The notes under the pieces: generated by a model
Database searches by the model: none
The model's input: only the letters and a program-made list of their open reading frames with translations
Told to the model about the DNA's origin: nothing
Shown: positions 44,861 through 53,961 of the stretch, piece by piece
Numbering within the stretch: the first letter of the stretch is position 1
How the letters are laid out: every line of letters starts with the position of its first letter
Position numbers and translations under genes: made by a program
DNA from: Agarilytica sp033852175
GTDB lineage: Bacteria > Pseudomonadota > Gammaproteobacteria > Pseudomonadales > Cellvibrionaceae
DNA length: 64,000 nt
NCBI GenBank assembly: GCA_033852175.1
Contig: JAWSUY010000010.1
Coordinates: 62,001 to 126,000, forward strand
Reading direction: 5' to 3'

Positions 44861-45826
44861 TCACGTACTCTTTTTAGCGCTAATGTAATCTCGCGGAAAA
44901 AATCGGTTCCCCTCAATTACGTTGAGCTCATCCAATTTTTCCGCAGCGTCTTGCTCAAGTACCATAGAAGCATACTCCACATCTAACTCTCCCCTCTCAT
45001 ACGCCTCATACCACTTACGCCAATGCCCCCCCACACTCGAATTAATATCCGAGGTTCTTTTTAATGATTCACCACCTTCAATAACTTTCTGATAAAACTG
45101 ATCCTTTCCGCGAGAAGGAAAATGATAAATTGTAATATCCGTTGACTGAGACTGTACCAATTTAAACTCATCATCATTTACACGATGATTGCCCTCACCT
45201 ACATACAGAGAAATAGCGGGCGTTTTAAACATAACTTTACGATGCGTTTTAGTCAGGTACCTATTATTAGATATTTTTTTTATTTTCGGCCCTTTACTAA
45301 CATTCTTAACAATAAATGTAGCGTTCTCAGGATAACGCTCTTGCCCACCCAAATCTTCAAGAATAATATTTCGCGTCACAACCTTCAAAACATCAACAAC
45401 AGGATTCGCAGTCAGCTCGGTTTTCAAATTCCCACTTTTCGGCATCCAAAACTCATCACCATCCGAATGAAAAACTATATTTGCGGCATACTCCCTTACT
45501 GCTAGATCCGCCATCCGGTTTACCCATTTTGACTGATTAAACGTGGTACTAGGCTCCTGAATAAGATGCAGAACCCCCTTAGATTCATATTCTTTCAATA
45601 TTTCTAGGGTGCCATCTGTAGAGTTATTATCTGTAGCAATAATTAAATCGACGCCACTCCCAAAGTGAAACTCTATATTATCTCGAACAATATCCTTTTC
45701 GTTTCTAACCAGGAGCGTCATAACGAGCTTTACACGATCCAATTCAGCACTCGATACAGGCTTCACAAACATCGAAGCCGCATACCCCAGAATTTGATTT
45801 TTAAATTTACGAAATCGCTTCAACAT
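44861..45826 (-). CDS. Glycosyltransferase family 2-like (GT2/GT92-type)
   Basis: A 321-residue GT-A-fold protein: VMTLLVRNEKDIVRDNIEFH, ATDNNSTDGTLEILK, and VFHSDGDEFWMP with the DxD motif. The pattern fits the Glyco_tranf_2_4 group. Long insertions follow, with a His/Arg-rich acceptor region (KTHRKVMFKTP, YVGEGNHRV). Convergent with the two-domain GT and read in line with the YrbL-like gene, 11 bases behind its stop. Likely part of the same glycan pathway. Confidence 0.83.
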   Translation of the reverse strand: MLKRFRKFKNQILGYAASMFVKPVSSAELDRVKLVMTLLVRNEKDIVRDNIEFHFGSGVDLIIATDNNSTDGTLEILKEYESKGVLHLIQEPSTTFNQSKWVNRMADLAVREYAANIVFHSDGDEFWMPKSGNLKTELTANPVVDVLKVVTRNIILEDLGGQERYPENATFIVKNVSKGPKIKKISNNRYLTKTHRKVMFKTPAISLYVGEGNHRVNDDEFKLVQSQSTDITIYHFPSRGKDQFYQKVIEGGESLKRTSDINSSVGGHWRKWYEAYERGELDVEYASMVLEQDAAEKLDELNVIEGNRFFPRDYISAKKST

Positions 45827-45837
45827 AAAAATTATTG

Positions 45838-46434
45838 CTACTTAAAAATAGAACGAATCAACAGACTATCGGGATATACACGTTTAAGAGACTCATCAAA
45901 CTTACCCCATCGGCGCTGCGCCTTACTTCTACCAAGGCTTTTAATCCAACGAGAAAATGGCAAAAAATCAGTATTCCCAATATTATCGATCATAACCATA
46001 ATCCCTTCGTCCTCACTCGCTCTTTGAAAAACAATATTGCATGAATTAATACGGCGGGATATAACAACTTCTTGATGCAGGTAATCTCTTAAACCGTAAT
46101 ATGCTTTGGCAAAAGAATAAGACTGAAAAGACGCTTGATCTTCAGCCTTGAGATAATACTCAAAGGTTTTTGATACCTGCCCATCAAAATCGCAAATAAG
46201 ATCAAAAATAGCCCCCTCTCCCAGATTCGTTTCAACCGTACCGTAATACCTCGGTAACATTTCCCACGAGATATTCCGCTTAATCAAACATTGGTAGTAT
46301 TTTTGTTCGAGTAGATGCTCTTTTATCTCATCACTGATCAGGACTTTTACGCACTTAGTCGGATCGTCAGGATGGGTATAACAGTGGCGGTGTCCGCCCT
46401 TAGCAACAAGTAACGATGGGGTAAGCTCGATCAT
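45838..46434 (-). CDS. YrbL-like protein (kinase-like fold)
   Basis: A 198-residue protein from the ATG at 46434 (the frame is open back to 46473). LVAKGGHRHCYTHPDDPTKCVKVLI and the later NISWEMLPRYYGTVETNLGEG fit the YrbL family, named for PhoP regulation in enterics. It resembles a small kinase-like fold: K30 in CVKVL could bind ATP, N133 in SCNIV and D150 in MIDNIG sit like the metal-binding Asn and Asp. The catalytic Asp expected five residues before N133 is Arg, so activity is open. It is read with the GT2 gene, so a role in glycan modification is plausible. Confidence 0.68.
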   Translation of the reverse strand: MIELTPSLLVAKGGHRHCYTHPDDPTKCVKVLISDEIKEHLLEQKYYQCLIKRNISWEMLPRYYGTVETNLGEGAIFDLICDFDGQVSKTFEYYLKAEDQASFQSYSFAKAYYGLRDYLHQEVVISRRINSCNIVFQRASEDEGIMVMIDNIGNTDFLPFSRWIKSLGRSKAQRRWGKFDESLKRVYPDSLLIRSIFK

Positions 46435-46535
46435 ATTTAATCTAAATTTCAAACGGATGGGAGGTTTTAACAAAAAAAATCAGGCTGCATCATATAATAC
46501 GAAGCTCTTCAGGAACATGAGAAAAACCAATTCCC

Positions 46536-46563
46536 ACAAAAAAGCCCCTACAAGAGGGGCTTT
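46536..46563 (-). terminator. Terminator of the pnt operon
   Basis: On the minus strand AAAGCCCCT-CTTGT-AGGGGCTTT followed by T-run and GTGGG, about 35 bases after the pntB stop. Confidence 0.88.
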
Positions 46564-46596
46564 CGATAGAAGCAATTATCTAAGCGAGCTTAGGAA

Positions 46597-48000
46597 TCAC
46601 TCAATACCTTTGATAATACCTTCAACCATCTTCTTCGCATCACCAAACAGCATCATCGTATTGTCTCTAAAGAAGAGCTCATTCTGTACACCCGCATAAC
46701 CTGCAGACATACCGCGCTTAACGAACAATACAGTCTTAGCGTTAGCCACTTCCAAGATAGGCATCCCGAAAATAGGGCTTTGCGGATCTGTTTTCGCCGC
46801 TGGGTTGGTCACATCATTAGCACCAATAACAAAGGCAACATCTGCCATTTGAAATTCGTTATTGATGTCTTCCAACTCGAACACTTCGTCGTAAGGTACA
46901 TTGGCTTCGGCTAACAATACATTCATATGACCCGGCATACGACCAGCAACCGGATGAATAGCATAGCTCACCTTAACACCGGCTTCTTTAAGCTGGCTCA
47001 CCATTTCACTTAGCGCATGCTGCGCTTGCGCTACCGCCATACCGTAACCCGGTACGATAATAACTGACCCTGCATTCTTCATAATAAACGCAGCATCTTC
47101 TGCTGAGCCACGCGTTACAGGTCGATCATCAGCACCAGCCACTGCACTAGAACCACCACTGTCGCCGCCAAAGCCGCCGAGAATAACGTTAAAGAATGAA
47201 CGATTCATCGCTTTACACATGATGTACGAAAGTATTGCACCTGACGAGCCAACCAAAGCTCCGGTTACAATTAGCGCACTGTTGTGCAAGGTAAAACCAA
47301 TACCTGCTGCCGCCCAACCAGAATATGAGTTGAGCATAGAAACGACCACAGGCATGTCAGCGCCGCCAATAGGAATAATAATGAGTATTCCCAAAACGAA
47401 AGAGAGACCAACCAGAGCAATAAATACCCATGGAGCCTGATCCATACAGAAATACACAATCAGGCCAAATATAGCCAAGCCCAATATCGCATTCAAAAAA
47501 TGCTGACCTTTAAACACCATTGGCGCACCAGAAACCAAGCCTTGCAGCTTAGTGAAAGCAATAATAGAACCCGAAAATGTCAGGGCTCCAATCACGGCAC
47601 CTAAGGACATCTCAACACGACTGGCAATAAAGATTTGGCCCGCCTCATCTAGCAGGCCAAACGCACCTGGATTGGCATAAGCAGCACCAGCAACCAATAC
47701 AGCAGCTAAGCCCACCAAACTATGAAAAGCAGCTACTAACTGCGGCATAGCGGTCATCGCTATTTTTGACGCTATGCCAATACCAATAACGCCACCAACA
47801 CCGAGCGCTACAAAAATCCAAGTATACGACGTGATCGCAGGACTAAAGATAGTTGTGCATACAGCCAACAGCATACCGAGCATACCCAAGGTATTCCCTA
47901 TGCGTGCACTTTCAGGTGACGACAAACCTCGCAATGCGAGGATAAACATAACGGCAGAAACCAAATAGGCAAGTGCCGTGGCATTCTCATGAAACTCCAT
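46597..48000 (-). CDS. pntB: NAD(P) transhydrogenase subunit beta
   Basis: A 467-residue PntB with about nine transmembrane helices (domain II) and the NADP-binding domain III at the C-terminus (VIIVPGYGMAVAQAQH, HPVAGRMPGHMNVLLAEA, VIGANDVTNPAA). Together with PntA it couples proton flow to hydride transfer from NADH to NADP+. Last gene of the pntAa-pntAb-pntB operon, nine bases behind pntAb. Confidence 0.95.
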   Translation of the reverse strand: MEFHENATALAYLVSAVMFILALRGLSSPESARIGNTLGMLGMLLAVCTTIFSPAITSYTWIFVALGVGGVIGIGIASKIAMTAMPQLVAAFHSLVGLAAVLVAGAAYANPGAFGLLDEAGQIFIASRVEMSLGAVIGALTFSGSIIAFTKLQGLVSGAPMVFKGQHFLNAILGLAIFGLIVYFCMDQAPWVFIALVGLSFVLGILIIIPIGGADMPVVVSMLNSYSGWAAAGIGFTLHNSALIVTGALVGSSGAILSYIMCKAMNRSFFNVILGGFGGDSGGSSAVAGADDRPVTRGSAEDAAFIMKNAGSVIIVPGYGMAVAQAQHALSEMVSQLKEAGVKVSYAIHPVAGRMPGHMNVLLAEANVPYDEVFELEDINNEFQMADVAFVIGANDVTNPAAKTDPQSPIFGMPILEVANAKTVLFVKRGMSAGYAGVQNELFFRDNTMMLFGDAKKMVEGIIKGIE

Positions 48001-48009
48001 AACTCCCCC

Positions 48010-48291
48010 CTATTTCTTTTTGTACATGGCAAGCATGCGTCGTGTTACGGCAAAACCGCCAAAAATATTTACTGCAGCCAACATAATCGCAACAAACCCT
48101 AAAATTTTAGAAACACTCCAGTCTTCAGGACCAACCGCAATGATCGCCCCCACAATAATCACACTGGAGATTGCATTGGTAACCGCCATCAAAGGCGTGT
48201 GTAGCGCAGGAGTAACACTCCAAACCACGTAGTAACCAATAAAAATGGCCATAACAAACAGTGAAAATTGAGAAACAAAATCAGCTTGCAT
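48010..48291 (-). CDS. pntAb: NAD(P) transhydrogenase subunit alpha part 2 (membrane part)
   Basis: A 93-residue protein with three membrane helices from the ATG at 48291 (MQADFVSQFS). The frame opens at 48345, but that part lies inside pntAa. TPLMAVTNAISSVIIVGA is the conserved helix of the proton channel. In E. coli this part is fused to pntAa; here it is split, the usual three-subunit form. It overlaps the pntAa stop by 11 bases. Confidence 0.93.
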   Translation of the reverse strand: MQADFVSQFSLFVMAIFIGYYVVWSVTPALHTPLMAVTNAISSVIIVGAIIAVGPEDWSVSKILGFVAIMLAAVNIFGGFAVTRRMLAMYKKK

Positions 48292-49459
48292 GCTCCACCT
48301 CCTTTTTAGTCTCAATAAATGCAGAATGCACAACACTGCCGTCACGCGTTAATGTCGTCGCGGCAATAATTTCATCTTCCCAAGGAATCTCCAACTCAAA
48401 CGATTCCCCCTCTTTCACCATAAGTGAAAGGAAGTTCAGTACATTTTTCGCATAGAGCGCACTGGCATCCGAGGACAAGCGACTCGGAACATTCATGTGC
48501 CCAACAACCGATACGCCGTTAACGTCAACGACTTCGCCCGCGACAGAAAGCTCACAGTTTCCGCCAGACTCTACCGCCAAATCGACAATAACCGAGCCGG
48601 CACGCATGCTTCTTACCATTTTTTCGGTAATCAACACCGGTGCTTTACGACCTGGAATCAACGCCGTGGTAATAACAATATCCTGCTTCTTCAAGGTTTC
48701 GGCAACTAGCTCCGCTTGACGGCGTTTAAAGTCATCACTCATTTCTTTTGCATAACCACCGGATGTTTCTGATTCTTCAGAATCATCGGTTTCAACCCAG
48801 ACGAATTTACCACCCAAACTTTCAACCTGCTCTTTTGCCGCAGCACGCACATCAGTTGCTGAAACAATTGCACCAAGGCGTTTTGCCGTTGCAATTGCTT
48901 GCAAACCGGCAACACCGGCACCAAGCACCATCACACGAGCCGGTGCAACAGTTCCTGCAGCCGTCATCATCATGGGCATACCACGATCATATTCATAGGC
49001 CGCGTCTAGCACCGCACGATAACCCGCCAGGTTACTTTGCGAACTTAATACATCCATACTTTGCGCACGAGAAATACGCGGCACAAACTCTAACGCCATA
49101 GAAGTCACATTCGCTTCAGCATAGGCCTGAAGGGAAGCTGGCTCGCCGTAAGGCGATAACACGGAGATTAAAAGTGCATTTGCAGGGATAAGGGCTAACT
49201 CATTAACTTCGCCTTCGCCCGCCAATAATGGGCGCTGAACTTTGAGAACGACACCCGCGTCTGCATACAAGGTTTTCAAATCCGGCTCAATATGAGCGCC
49301 TGCGTCCGAATACATAACATCGGTATAACGGCTGGCAACACCTGCACCATTTTCGACCACAACATTAAAACCTAGGCCCACGTATTTCTTGACTGTATCG
49401 GGCGTGGCCGCGACACGGCGCTCAAAAGCGCGTCTTTCTTTGGGTACAACTAATTTCAT
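48281..49459 (-). CDS. pntAa: NAD(P) transhydrogenase subunit alpha part 1
   Basis: A 392-residue soluble NAD-binding domain I. It begins like alanine dehydrogenase (VPKERRAFERRVAATPDTV) and carries GAGVAGLQAIATAKRLGA as the dinucleotide-binding loop and a mobile loop region further on. Family role: bind NAD(H) and exchange hydride with PntB. First gene of the operon; about 550 gene-free bases lie upstream. Confidence 0.94.
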   Translation of the reverse strand: MKLVVPKERRAFERRVAATPDTVKKYVGLGFNVVVENGAGVASRYTDVMYSDAGAHIEPDLKTLYADAGVVLKVQRPLLAGEGEVNELALIPANALLISVLSPYGEPASLQAYAEANVTSMALEFVPRISRAQSMDVLSSQSNLAGYRAVLDAAYEYDRGMPMMMTAAGTVAPARVMVLGAGVAGLQAIATAKRLGAIVSATDVRAAAKEQVESLGGKFVWVETDDSEESETSGGYAKEMSDDFKRRQAELVAETLKKQDIVITTALIPGRKAPVLITEKMVRSMRAGSVIVDLAVESGGNCELSVAGEVVDVNGVSVVGHMNVPSRLSSDASALYAKNVLNFLSLMVKEGESFELEIPWEDEIIAATTLTRDGSVVHSAFIETKKEVEHAS

Positions 49460-50007
49460 TACCTAATCCACCTTCAAAATCAAAAACCTTGCAATACCTA
49501 TGGATGCACTCGTAAAAACCACCCCTGTTCTTTCTTAGTGCTTCCGATGCCATCAGTCCGTGCATGCGATGTATTTTGGTGCGCCAGGTTAGTGCTAATC
49601 ACCGGTTAACTCAACGTTTTTCTGCGACAATTGATTAATTTTTGAAGGTTTTGAAACGAATTTTGTATAACAAAGAAACAATAGCCGCCAACGGTTTGCA
49701 GATAGAATAGCGACACAAAACACCCGCATAATCAGCCAACAACAGAAAGCGATCAGGAGACGCGTAAAAGGGGGCTATACAGAAAAACTTCAAGAGGAAA
49801 TTCGGTTAAATGAGTCATCAATAAGAATCACACGATGACATAGTACAAAATTCTCAACCAAAGACCACACATCAACAGGCCCTACAATTATCGTGGCGCT
49901 AGCAGCGGACTCAAAGAAAACAACTGAAAAAGAGAAAAAGTAGAAAGGCCTGAGCACCTCACATACAAACAGCCATCCATGGCCGCTTATTTTACTAAAG
50001 ACAACAA
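49460..50007. other. Intergenic region upstream of the pnt operon
   Basis: 548 bases between fbaB and pntAa on the same strand. It should hold the pnt promoter and the 3' end of fbaB; a weak GC-rich hairpin near 49975-49990 may end the fbaB transcript. No gene, repeat or RNA recognised. Confidence 0.45.
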
Positions 50008-51057
50008 TTACGCAACGGTAATTTTATCGTCCAAGTATACATCTTGAATGGCGTTAAGAATGCTAACACCTTCAGCGAAAGGCTTTTGGAAGGCTTTACG
50101 ACCAGAGATCAAGCCCATACCACCAGCACGCTTATTAATAACAGCCGTACGAACCGCTTGCTGAATATCGTTATCGCCTGAAGCGCCGCCAGAGTTAATT
50201 AAACCAATACGGCCCATATAACAATTAGCAACTTGATAGCGAACCAAATCAATTGGGTGATCAGTCGTTAGCTCTTCGTATACTTTCTTGTGGGTTTTAC
50301 CAACTTTAACGTGGTTAAAACCGCCATTATTTTCAGCTATTTTTTGCTTAATAATATCGGCACCCAAAGTAACGCCCAAATGGTTTGCCTGACTGGTCAT
50401 ATCAGAAGAGACATGATAATCAACACCATTTTGAACAAACTCAGAGTTACGCAAATAACACCACAGAACCGTTACCATACCCAAGGCATGCGCCTCTTCA
50501 AATGCAGCTGACACCTCTTCGATTTGACGACGTGAATCTTCAGAACCGAAATAAATAGTCGCGCCCACACCAACAGCACCCATATCCCATGCTTGTCTCA
50601 CGCTGGCGAACATACGCTGTTCGTAGCCCACCGGATGTACCAAGGCATCGTTATGATTTAACTTTAGAATAAACGGAATTTTGTGAGCATATTGACGAGA
50701 CACAGCGCTTAAAACGCCCATAGTAGAAGCGACAGCATTACAGCCGCCCTGTAGCGCCAACTCAACAATATTTTTAGGATCGAAATACATAGGGTTCGGC
50801 GCAAAACTCGCACTAGCCGAATGCTCGATGCCTTGATCAACAGGCAAAATAGAAACGTAACCTGTTCCGCCTAAACGACCGCCATTTAATAGCGACTGAT
50901 AGCTTCTCAATACCGCAGGAGAACGATCACTCGCAGCCAGAATATCACCAACATAGTCTGAACCTGGAACGGTAATCGTTTCTTTAGGAATACCAGTACA
51001 GCTATGCTCCAACAAAAAACCGGCCTCATCGCCCAGTAATTTAATTGTATCTGACAT
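50008..51057 (-). CDS. fbaB: Fructose-bisphosphate aldolase class I (FbaB/DhnA type)
   Basis: A 349-residue class I aldolase of the bacterial DhnA/FbaB type: YVSILPVDQGIEHS, GGCNAVASTMGV, FILKLNHNDAL, and LGADIIKQK with a late SGGASGD and KRAGGMGLISGRKAFQ phosphate-binding segment. It cleaves or forms fructose-1,6-bisphosphate by a Schiff base. In E. coli the FbaB form works mainly in gluconeogenesis, which fits its neighbours fbp and pckA. Confidence 0.92.
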   Translation of the reverse strand: MSDTIKLLGDEAGFLLEHSCTGIPKETITVPGSDYVGDILAASDRSPAVLRSYQSLLNGGRLGGTGYVSILPVDQGIEHSASASFAPNPMYFDPKNIVELALQGGCNAVASTMGVLSAVSRQYAHKIPFILKLNHNDALVHPVGYEQRMFASVRQAWDMGAVGVGATIYFGSEDSRRQIEEVSAAFEEAHALGMVTVLWCYLRNSEFVQNGVDYHVSSDMTSQANHLGVTLGADIIKQKIAENNGGFNHVKVGKTHKKVYEELTTDHPIDLVRYQVANCYMGRIGLINSGGASGDNDIQQAVRTAVINKRAGGMGLISGRKAFQKPFAEGVSILNAIQDVYLDDKITVA

Positions 51058-51099
51058 GAAAACACCTCAAGTAATTAATATGACACATAACCAAATGTG

Positions 51100-51132
51100 A
51101 AAAAAAGTTTTAAAAGCGCTAAAAATAGCGCT
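51100..51132 (-). terminator. Hairpin between fbp and fbaB
   Basis: Two AGCGCT palindromes (51115-51120, 51127-51132) form a short stem; seven T follow on the minus strand at 51106-51100. A weak terminator or attenuator. Confidence 0.45.
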
Positions 51133-51155
51133 ATTTGCACACGGAATATTGGGCT

Positions 51156-52181
51156 TTATGACCCTTCGGGCGCGTCAGCCGCCAGAATAATAGCTTCAGC
51201 TTCATCAACCATTTCAGCTGAACCAATATATAAAGGGCTACGCTCATGCAACTCCTGAGGCTGCAAATCTAAAATACGATTAGAACCGTCAGTTGCTTTA
51301 CCGCCCGCCTGCTCCGCAAGAAATGCCATTGGGTTACATTCGTATAAAATACGTAATTTACCTTTTGGTGCTCCCGTATAAGCCGGATAGATAAAGATGC
51401 CGCCTTTAATTAAGTTACGGTGAAAATCTGCAACAAATGATCCGACATAACGCGCCTTATACGGCTTACCAACAAGCGTACTGTGACTTTTACAATTGTT
51501 GATATAGTTACTAATACCTTCCGAAAAGTTTAACGAGTTGCCTTCGTTAATCGAGTAAATCGAACCTTTCTCAGGGAAACGCATATTCTCGTGAGACAAG
51601 TAAAAAGTGCCAATCGAAGGATCAAAGGTGAAACCATTAACACCATTGCCTGTGGTGTACACAAGCATAGTCGACGAACCATAAATAACGTAACCGGCAG
51701 CAACCTGCTCACAGCCTTTCTGTAAAAAATCGGCCAATTTTACGCCTTCATCTATCGGCGACAAACGCTTATAGATTGAGAAAATCGTGCCTACCGGAAT
51801 ATTCACATCAATATTCGATGAACCATCAACCGGGTCCATTGCAATGATGTACTTACTGGCAATACCGCGATTTTCAATACCGCAAAACTCGACGAAATCC
51901 TCCTCTTCTTCAGAGGCAATACCACAAACATTCCCACGCGCCGCGAGAGCCTGCTTGAACTTTTCATTGGCGTATAGATCCAGCTTTTGCTGATCTTCAC
52001 CTTGAATATTTTCTTGACCAGCGCTGCCGGTGATATCAAGCAATCCTGCTTTGTTAATTTCCCTATGTACAATTTTTGAAGCTAAAGTGATCGCACCAAG
52101 AATCTGACTGAGATCGCCTCGGGCTTCTGCTTCTGCTTGTTGCTGAATAATAAACTCACTCAGCGTTAATGGATCTTTCAT
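51156..52181 (-). CDS. fbp: Fructose-1,6-bisphosphatase class I
   Basis: A 341-residue class I FBPase with the metal/phosphate motif IAMDPVDGSSNIDVNIPVGT, upstream acidic SEEEED, YGSSTMLVY and the sugar-phosphate site FIYPAYTGAPKGKLRILYE. It hydrolyses fructose-1,6-bisphosphate, the committing step of gluconeogenesis. It lies between pckA and fbaB, all on the minus strand. Confidence 0.95.
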   Translation of the reverse strand: MKDPLTLSEFIIQQQAEAEARGDLSQILGAITLASKIVHREINKAGLLDITGSAGQENIQGEDQQKLDLYANEKFKQALAARGNVCGIASEEEEDFVEFCGIENRGIASKYIIAMDPVDGSSNIDVNIPVGTIFSIYKRLSPIDEGVKLADFLQKGCEQVAAGYVIYGSSTMLVYTTGNGVNGFTFDPSIGTFYLSHENMRFPEKGSIYSINEGNSLNFSEGISNYINNCKSHSTLVGKPYKARYVGSFVADFHRNLIKGGIFIYPAYTGAPKGKLRILYECNPMAFLAEQAGGKATDGSNRILDLQPQELHERSPLYIGSAEMVDEAEAIILAADAPEGS

Positions 52182-52215
52182 TGCCTACCTCGGTAAACTT
52201 AAAGAGAAAATAAAG

Positions 52216-52244
52216 CAAAAAAAAGAGGCCTTAGCCTCTTTTTA
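52216..52244 (-). terminator. Terminator of pckA
   Basis: AGAGGC-TAAG-GCCTCT stem on the minus strand followed by eight T, 13 bases past the pckA stop. Confidence 0.88.
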
Positions 52245-52256
52245 CGAGCAATGTGT

Positions 52257-53867
52257 TTACAGCTGAGGGCCAGCGCTAACTAGCAGCTCACCATGCTCGG
52301 AATCTGTAAACTTGGCAAAGTTATTCACAAACAACTCGGCAAGTTTCGTCGCTTTCTCATTCCAGCCACTCGCATCATCGTATGCGTTGCGAGGATCTAA
52401 GATCGCAGCATCAACACCTTCAATTTTAGTTGGCATAGCCAAACCAAAGTAAGGCAACTCAACTGAATCCGACTCATCAACGCTGCCGTTCATGATCGCA
52501 TCGATAATGGCACGCGTAGCCGGTAAGCTAATACGTTCGCCTTTACCGTTCCAGCCGGTGTTAACCAAGTAAGCCGTTGCACCAGAAGCCGTCATACGCT
52601 TAACCAATTCTTGAGCGTATTTAGTGGGGTGCAAAGACAAGAAGGCTTGACCAAAACATGAAGAGAACGTTGGAGTCGGCTCGGTAACACCTAGCTCAGT
52701 TCCCGCAACTTTCGCAGTAAAACCACTTAAATAGTGATATTGAGCTTGCTCTGGAGTTAAGCAAGAAACAGGAGGCAACACACCAAAAGCATCTGCCGTT
52801 AAGAAGATAACTTTCTTAGCGTGACCCGCTTTACTCACAGGCTTAACAATGTTGTCGATGTGATAGATGGGGTAAGAAACACGTGTGTTCTCTGTTTTCG
52901 AGTTATCGTCGAAATCAATTTTGCCATCTTCGTTAACGCTAACGTTTTCCAGCAAAGCATCACGCTTAATAGCGCGATAAATGTCAGGTTCTTTTTCTGG
53001 ATCAAGATTAATCGTTTTCGCGTAACAACCGCCTTCAAGGTTGAAAATACCGTCATCATCCCATCCGTGCTCATCATCACCTATAAGCTCACGCTTAGGG
53101 TCAGCAGAAAGAGTGGTTTTACCCGTTCCTGAAAGACCGAAGAACAAAGCCACATCACCATCCATGCCCACGTTAGCAGAGCTGTGCATAGACGCGATGC
53201 CTTGAAGTGGCAAAAAGTAGTTCATCATAGAGAACATACCTTTCTTCATCTCGCCGCCGTACCAAGTGCCGCCAATAAGCTGCATTTTCTCAGTAAGGTT
53301 AAACGCGACAAAAGTCTTAGAGTTAAGACCTTGCTCTTGCCAATTTGGGTTACTTGCCTTTGAACCGTTCAATACGATGAAGTCTGGCTCAAATGTTTCA
53401 AGCTCTTCATCAGTCGGACGGATAAACATGTTCTTAACAAAGTGAGCCTGCCAAGCCACCTCCACAACAAATCTTACGCGAAGACAAGTGTTGCGATTAG
53501 CGCCACAAAAACCATCAACAATGAAAAGTTTTTTATCAGTCAACTCTTTAAGAACGGTCTGCTTTAAGTCGCCCCAAACTTCTTGAGTGATCGGTTTGTT
53601 ATCATTTTTGTTGTGATCTGACGTCCACCACAATGTATCGCGGGTAACATCATCCATAACGATGTATTTATCTTTCGGGGAACGACCCGTGTATTTTCCG
53701 GTATCAACATTAATTGCACCAGTTTCAGTTACGACACCCTTCTCATAACCGTGAAGACTTGAATCTGTCTCGGCCTCGTAAAGCTCTTCGTAACTTGGGT
53801 TATAAATAATGTTTTCGACACTGGGAATCCCCATGTCTTTGATAAAGGCGAGAATTTTTTCGTTCAT
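52257..53867 (-). CDS. pckA: Phosphoenolpyruvate carboxykinase (ATP)
   Basis: A 536-residue ATP-type PEPCK. GTWYGGEMKKGMFSMMNYFLP and the P-loop GLSGTGKTTLSADP followed by LIGDDEHGWDD (metal site) are intact, as are the oxaloacetate-site residues in TGRSPKDK. It converts oxaloacetate to PEP. Has its own terminator and lies in the gluconeogenic block. Confidence 0.96.
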   Translation of the reverse strand: MNEKILAFIKDMGIPSVENIIYNPSYEELYEAETDSSLHGYEKGVVTETGAINVDTGKYTGRSPKDKYIVMDDVTRDTLWWTSDHNKNDNKPITQEVWGDLKQTVLKELTDKKLFIVDGFCGANRNTCLRVRFVVEVAWQAHFVKNMFIRPTDEELETFEPDFIVLNGSKASNPNWQEQGLNSKTFVAFNLTEKMQLIGGTWYGGEMKKGMFSMMNYFLPLQGIASMHSSANVGMDGDVALFFGLSGTGKTTLSADPKRELIGDDEHGWDDDGIFNLEGGCYAKTINLDPEKEPDIYRAIKRDALLENVSVNEDGKIDFDDNSKTENTRVSYPIYHIDNIVKPVSKAGHAKKVIFLTADAFGVLPPVSCLTPEQAQYHYLSGFTAKVAGTELGVTEPTPTFSSCFGQAFLSLHPTKYAQELVKRMTASGATAYLVNTGWNGKGERISLPATRAIIDAIMNGSVDESDSVELPYFGLAMPTKIEGVDAAILDPRNAYDDASGWNEKATKLAELFVNNFAKFTDSEHGELLVSAGPQL

Positions 53868-53924
53868 TGTCTTACCGCGTTAACTGTAGGTTCAAAGGTT
53901 AATATTCAAATTTTTTAATGCAGT

Positions 53925-53952
53925 GCTGGCTAGCAGTCCCCGGCTAGCCAGC
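53925..53952. terminator. Strong hairpin between glcB and pckA
   Basis: A perfect ten-base stem GCTGGCTAGC / GCTAGCCAGC with an eight-base loop, directly after the glcB stop. No T-run follows on the minus strand, so termination or RNA stabilisation are both possible. Confidence 0.65.
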
Positions 53953-53961
53953 TTAATTTTA

